Shown piece by piece: positions 5,228-6,779 of a stretch of 6,779 bases of DNA. The notes below the pieces were generated by a model. That model was not told where the DNA came from and searched no databases. It was given only the letters and a program-made list of their open reading frames with translations. The first letter of the stretch is position 1, and each line of letters opens with the position of its first letter. The stretch lies in assembly GCA_009787035.1 (NCBI GenBank), contig WRGV01000071.1, positions 1-6,779 of the forward strand. The letters run 5' to 3'. Position numbers and translations under genes: made by a program. The stretch is from Propionibacteriaceae bacterium (GTDB lineage: Bacteria > Actinomycetota > Actinomycetes > Propionibacteriales > Propionibacteriaceae).

Positions 5228-6604
5228 TCAGCTGGACCGGTCGCAGGCCGGGTGCGTGTCGTGCCCCTCGGCGACGCTCACCGGATCGAGCGGGAGACCG
5301 CAGACGCGGCACAGCAGCGGGCTGGTGGGCGTGAACAGGTCGGGCTCGTCAGGCCGCGCCACAGTGGCACCAGTGGTGCCAGGCTCTGGGAGCTGGCGAG
5401 ACTGGCCTTCAGGTGGCGCGACAGGCTGGGCGTCTGATTCATTCGGACATTCGGACACTTCGGACACTTCCCGGGGCGTAGCCGTTGGCCGTCGTGACTG
5501 GTAGAAGCCTCGGCGCGGGCTCGTGACCCGGCCAGCATCACGCAACCGGCGAAGGTACTTCCCCGCGTCATCGTTGCTCATGTCGAGCGCGTCGGCCAGT
5601 TGTGCGGGTGTTGCCTCACCCAGCTTGGCCAGCGCGTCCAGTACTTGCGCCGAACGGTCGCCTAGACCGGCTTGCACCTCGATAGTCTCGGCGTTGCTGG
5701 CAGCTTCGGCCAGGTCTGCCCCGTCCAGTGACCAGTACCCGGTATCTGGGTCGTACTGGACGGCGTAGCGCCCCTCTGGCACGTCGCGGCCGGTCACTTC
5801 AAGAATCCCTTGTGTTGCGTGCCGGTCGCGCCGTAGAACAGCGATAGTGTCCGCAGCCCCAGTGAGTCCGTTCGTGCCGTTGCTCGCATTCACAAAGTCG
5901 GCAGCCTCGGCCTTGCGGGCGTGATGCACGACGATGATGGACGAGCCCGGCCATTCATCGGTAATGGCTTTCACCAGTGAGCCCACCCGGTAATCGTGCT
6001 CATAGTCCGATTCCTTGGGCCACGCGGGCGGCTTGAACTTGGCCAACGTGTCGATGATGACCAACGGCTTGTCGTTGGCGTGTTCACTGACGAACTGGCG
6101 TGCCGTGTCGAGTACGGTGCCCTTGTCGGGCGGCCGCAGTGCGAACGACAGGCCAGGTGCGGGCTCTTCTACACCCAACCTGCGGATTCGATCTTGCAAG
6201 CGCCGCTTCCCGTCTTCCAGCGCCAGATACAGCACGGGGCGCCGTTCGACTGGCAGGCGTCCGAAAGCCACACCTCCAGTCGCACAGGCCATCGCCAGCA
6301 TGAGCACCATCCACGACTTGCCGATCTTCGGCCCCGCAACAAGGAACGTGAGCCCTTCGGGAATCATGCCCGGTACCACGTACTCCAGCGGCGGGAACTG
6401 CTGGGCCATGAGCCAGTCATGCCCGAACAGGCCACCCAAGTAGTTACAGGGTGTGTCCGAAGTGTCCGAAGTGTCCGAACCGGGCGCCATAGCGTCCGGC
6501 CTGTCCGGATAGGCGTCATCGTCGGGCGGCGGTGCCGCCAGTCCGTGTGCCGCGCTACGCGGGCCGGTGGTTGGCTCTGCCGGGATGTTCCAGGTCAACG
6601 GCAT
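5228..6604 (-). CDS. RepA-like RecA-fold ATPase with winged-helix and zinc-ribbon-like C terminus
   Basis: A 458-residue protein of the AAA_25/RepA hexameric helicase-like group found in phages, satellites and plasmids, where it acts in replication of the element. Walker A is AGPKIGKS (90-97), a probable catalytic Glu lies in LALEDG (127-132), Walker B is LVIIDT (181-186), and SSIIVVHHARK (221-231) plus SNGTNGLTGAADT (241-253) match the later RecA-fold strands and sensor region. About 315-367 reads as a winged helix (AQLADALDMSNDDAGKYLRRLRDAGRV region). The tail ends in a zinc-ribbon-like CxxC-x12-H-x2-H-x2-C (432-454). Two low-complexity repeats, SDTSDTSDT (43-51) and EVSEVSE (379-385), come from one 9-bp DNA repeat in opposite orientation. 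The ATG at 6604 has AAGGTGG about eight bases upstream and overlaps the preceding gene. No primase domain is seen in this protein. Confidence 0.85.
   Translation of the reverse strand: MPLTWNIPAEPTTGPRSAAHGLAAPPPDDDAYPDRPDAMAPGSDTSDTSDTPCNYLGGLFGHDWLMAQQFPPLEYVVPGMIPEGLTFLVAGPKIGKSWMVLMLAMACATGGVAFGRLPVERRPVLYLALEDGKRRLQDRIRRLGVEEPAPGLSFALRPPDKGTVLDTARQFVSEHANDKPLVIIDTLAKFKPPAWPKESDYEHDYRVGSLVKAITDEWPGSSIIVVHHARKAEAADFVNASNGTNGLTGAADTIAVLRRDRHATQGILEVTGRDVPEGRYAVQYDPDTGYWSLDGADLAEAASNAETIEVQAGLGDRSAQVLDALAKLGEATPAQLADALDMSNDDAGKYLRRLRDAGRVTSPRRGFYQSRRPTATPREVSEVSECPNESDAQPVAPPEGQSRQLPEPGTTGATVARPDEPDLFTPTSPLLCRVCGLPLDPVSVAEGHDTHPACDRSS
5442..5467 (-). repeat. 9-bp repeat array near the 3' end of the ATPase gene
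   Basis: On the minus strand GTGTCCGAA occurs twice in tandem (5467-5459, 5458-5450), followed by TGTCCGAA lacking the first base (5449-5442). The shortened unit shifts the phase of the repeat, so the protein reads VSEVSE and then CPNE. The same unit occurs three times on the plus strand at 6453-6479. Confidence 0.85.
6453..6479 (+). repeat. Three perfect tandem 9-bp repeats near the 5' end of the ATPase gene
   Basis: GTGTCCGAA is repeated three times without a mismatch on the plus strand (6453-6461, 6462-6470, 6471-6479). Read on the coding strand it encodes SDTSDTSDT. Looser TCCGG copies follow at about 6494-6509. Orientation is opposite to the array at 5442-5467. Confidence 0.9.
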
Positions 6605-6779
6605 GAGGCACCCACCTTGCCGTCGATGTTGATCCGCAGCGCCTGGGCGGCGGCGTGGCGTCCGAACCCTGATGCAACCAGCGCCCGACCTGCCTCGATC
6701 CTGTCGTCATCGGATGCTGACGGGTCATACAGGACGCGGTGTGCGTCGTTCGGATTCAGCCCCAGATGTCGTAGATGCA
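6595..6779 (-). CDS. Unrecognised protein, C-terminal 60 residues (cut by window edge)
   Basis: An open frame enters from the right edge and ends at TGA 6597-6595, overlapping the ATPase start by 10 nt, so the two genes are probably co-translated. The visible part reads HLRHLGLNPNDAHRVLYDPS, then a helical stretch with DDDRIEAGRALVASGFGRHAAAQ, and ends GASCR. The helix-turn-like alanine-rich segment could belong to a DNA-binding or replication protein, but I recognise no family. Third codon positions are GC-rich, and the other two minus frames hit stops within the stretch, which supports this frame. Confidence 0.6.
   Translation of the reverse strand, partial: HLRHLGLNPNDAHRVLYDPSASDDDRIEAGRALVASGFGRHAAAQALRINIDGKVGASCR

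Noticed and set aside
6453..6479. CRISPR-like array
   Set aside because: The repeats are 9-bp units in direct tandem without spacers and lie inside a coding frame.

Overview
The window is high-GC DNA from an actinobacterium. This rests on the GC-rich third codon positions, a DUF1707 membrane protein (an actinobacterial family), a Corynebacterium-type aspartokinase with an in-frame regulatory subunit start, frequent GTG starts and 4-nt gene overlaps. I cannot name the genus from sequence alone. The window falls into two parts that meet at a serine tRNA gene.

Part 1, bases 1 to about 4200, is chromosomal core. Three minus-strand genes form a tightly coupled operon. lysC (aspartate kinase, start 3501) overlaps murJ (lipid II flippase, start 2215) by 4 nt. 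murJ overlaps a Bcr/CflA-type MFS exporter (start 545, cut by the window edge) by 4 nt. lysC also has an internal GTG with a strong Shine-Dalgarno at 2739-2744, which would yield a separate 172-residue regulatory (beta) subunit. Aspartokinase feeds diaminopimelate/lysine synthesis and MurJ exports the finished peptidoglycan precursor, so the operon joins an early and a late step of wall building. A DUF1707 membrane protein is divergently transcribed from 3599, probably from a leaderless transcript. A tRNA-Ser(CGA) with encoded CCA follows at 4112-4199, then a hairpin terminator.

Part 2, from about 4200 to 6779, looks like the end of a mobile element (prophage, phage satellite or integrative plasmid) inserted at the 3' end of the tRNA gene. 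It holds a gene-poor strip of about 490 bp, a small HNH endonuclease, a RepA-like RecA-fold ATPase with a winged-helix region and a C-terminal zinc-ribbon-like motif, and the end of an unrecognised gene overlapping the ATPase start by 10 nt. All element genes read leftward, toward the tRNA. No integrase, capsid or clearly recognisable terminase is visible; an integrase would be expected beyond the right edge. GATC is about five times over-represented in part 1 but near chance in part 2, an independent sign that the two parts differ in origin.

Nothing here is clearly a new system. The items most worth following are the 9-bp repeat found in opposite orientation near both ends of the ATPase gene, the internal lysC start, the unusual lysC-murJ coupling, and the undeciphered strip between the tRNA and the HNH gene.
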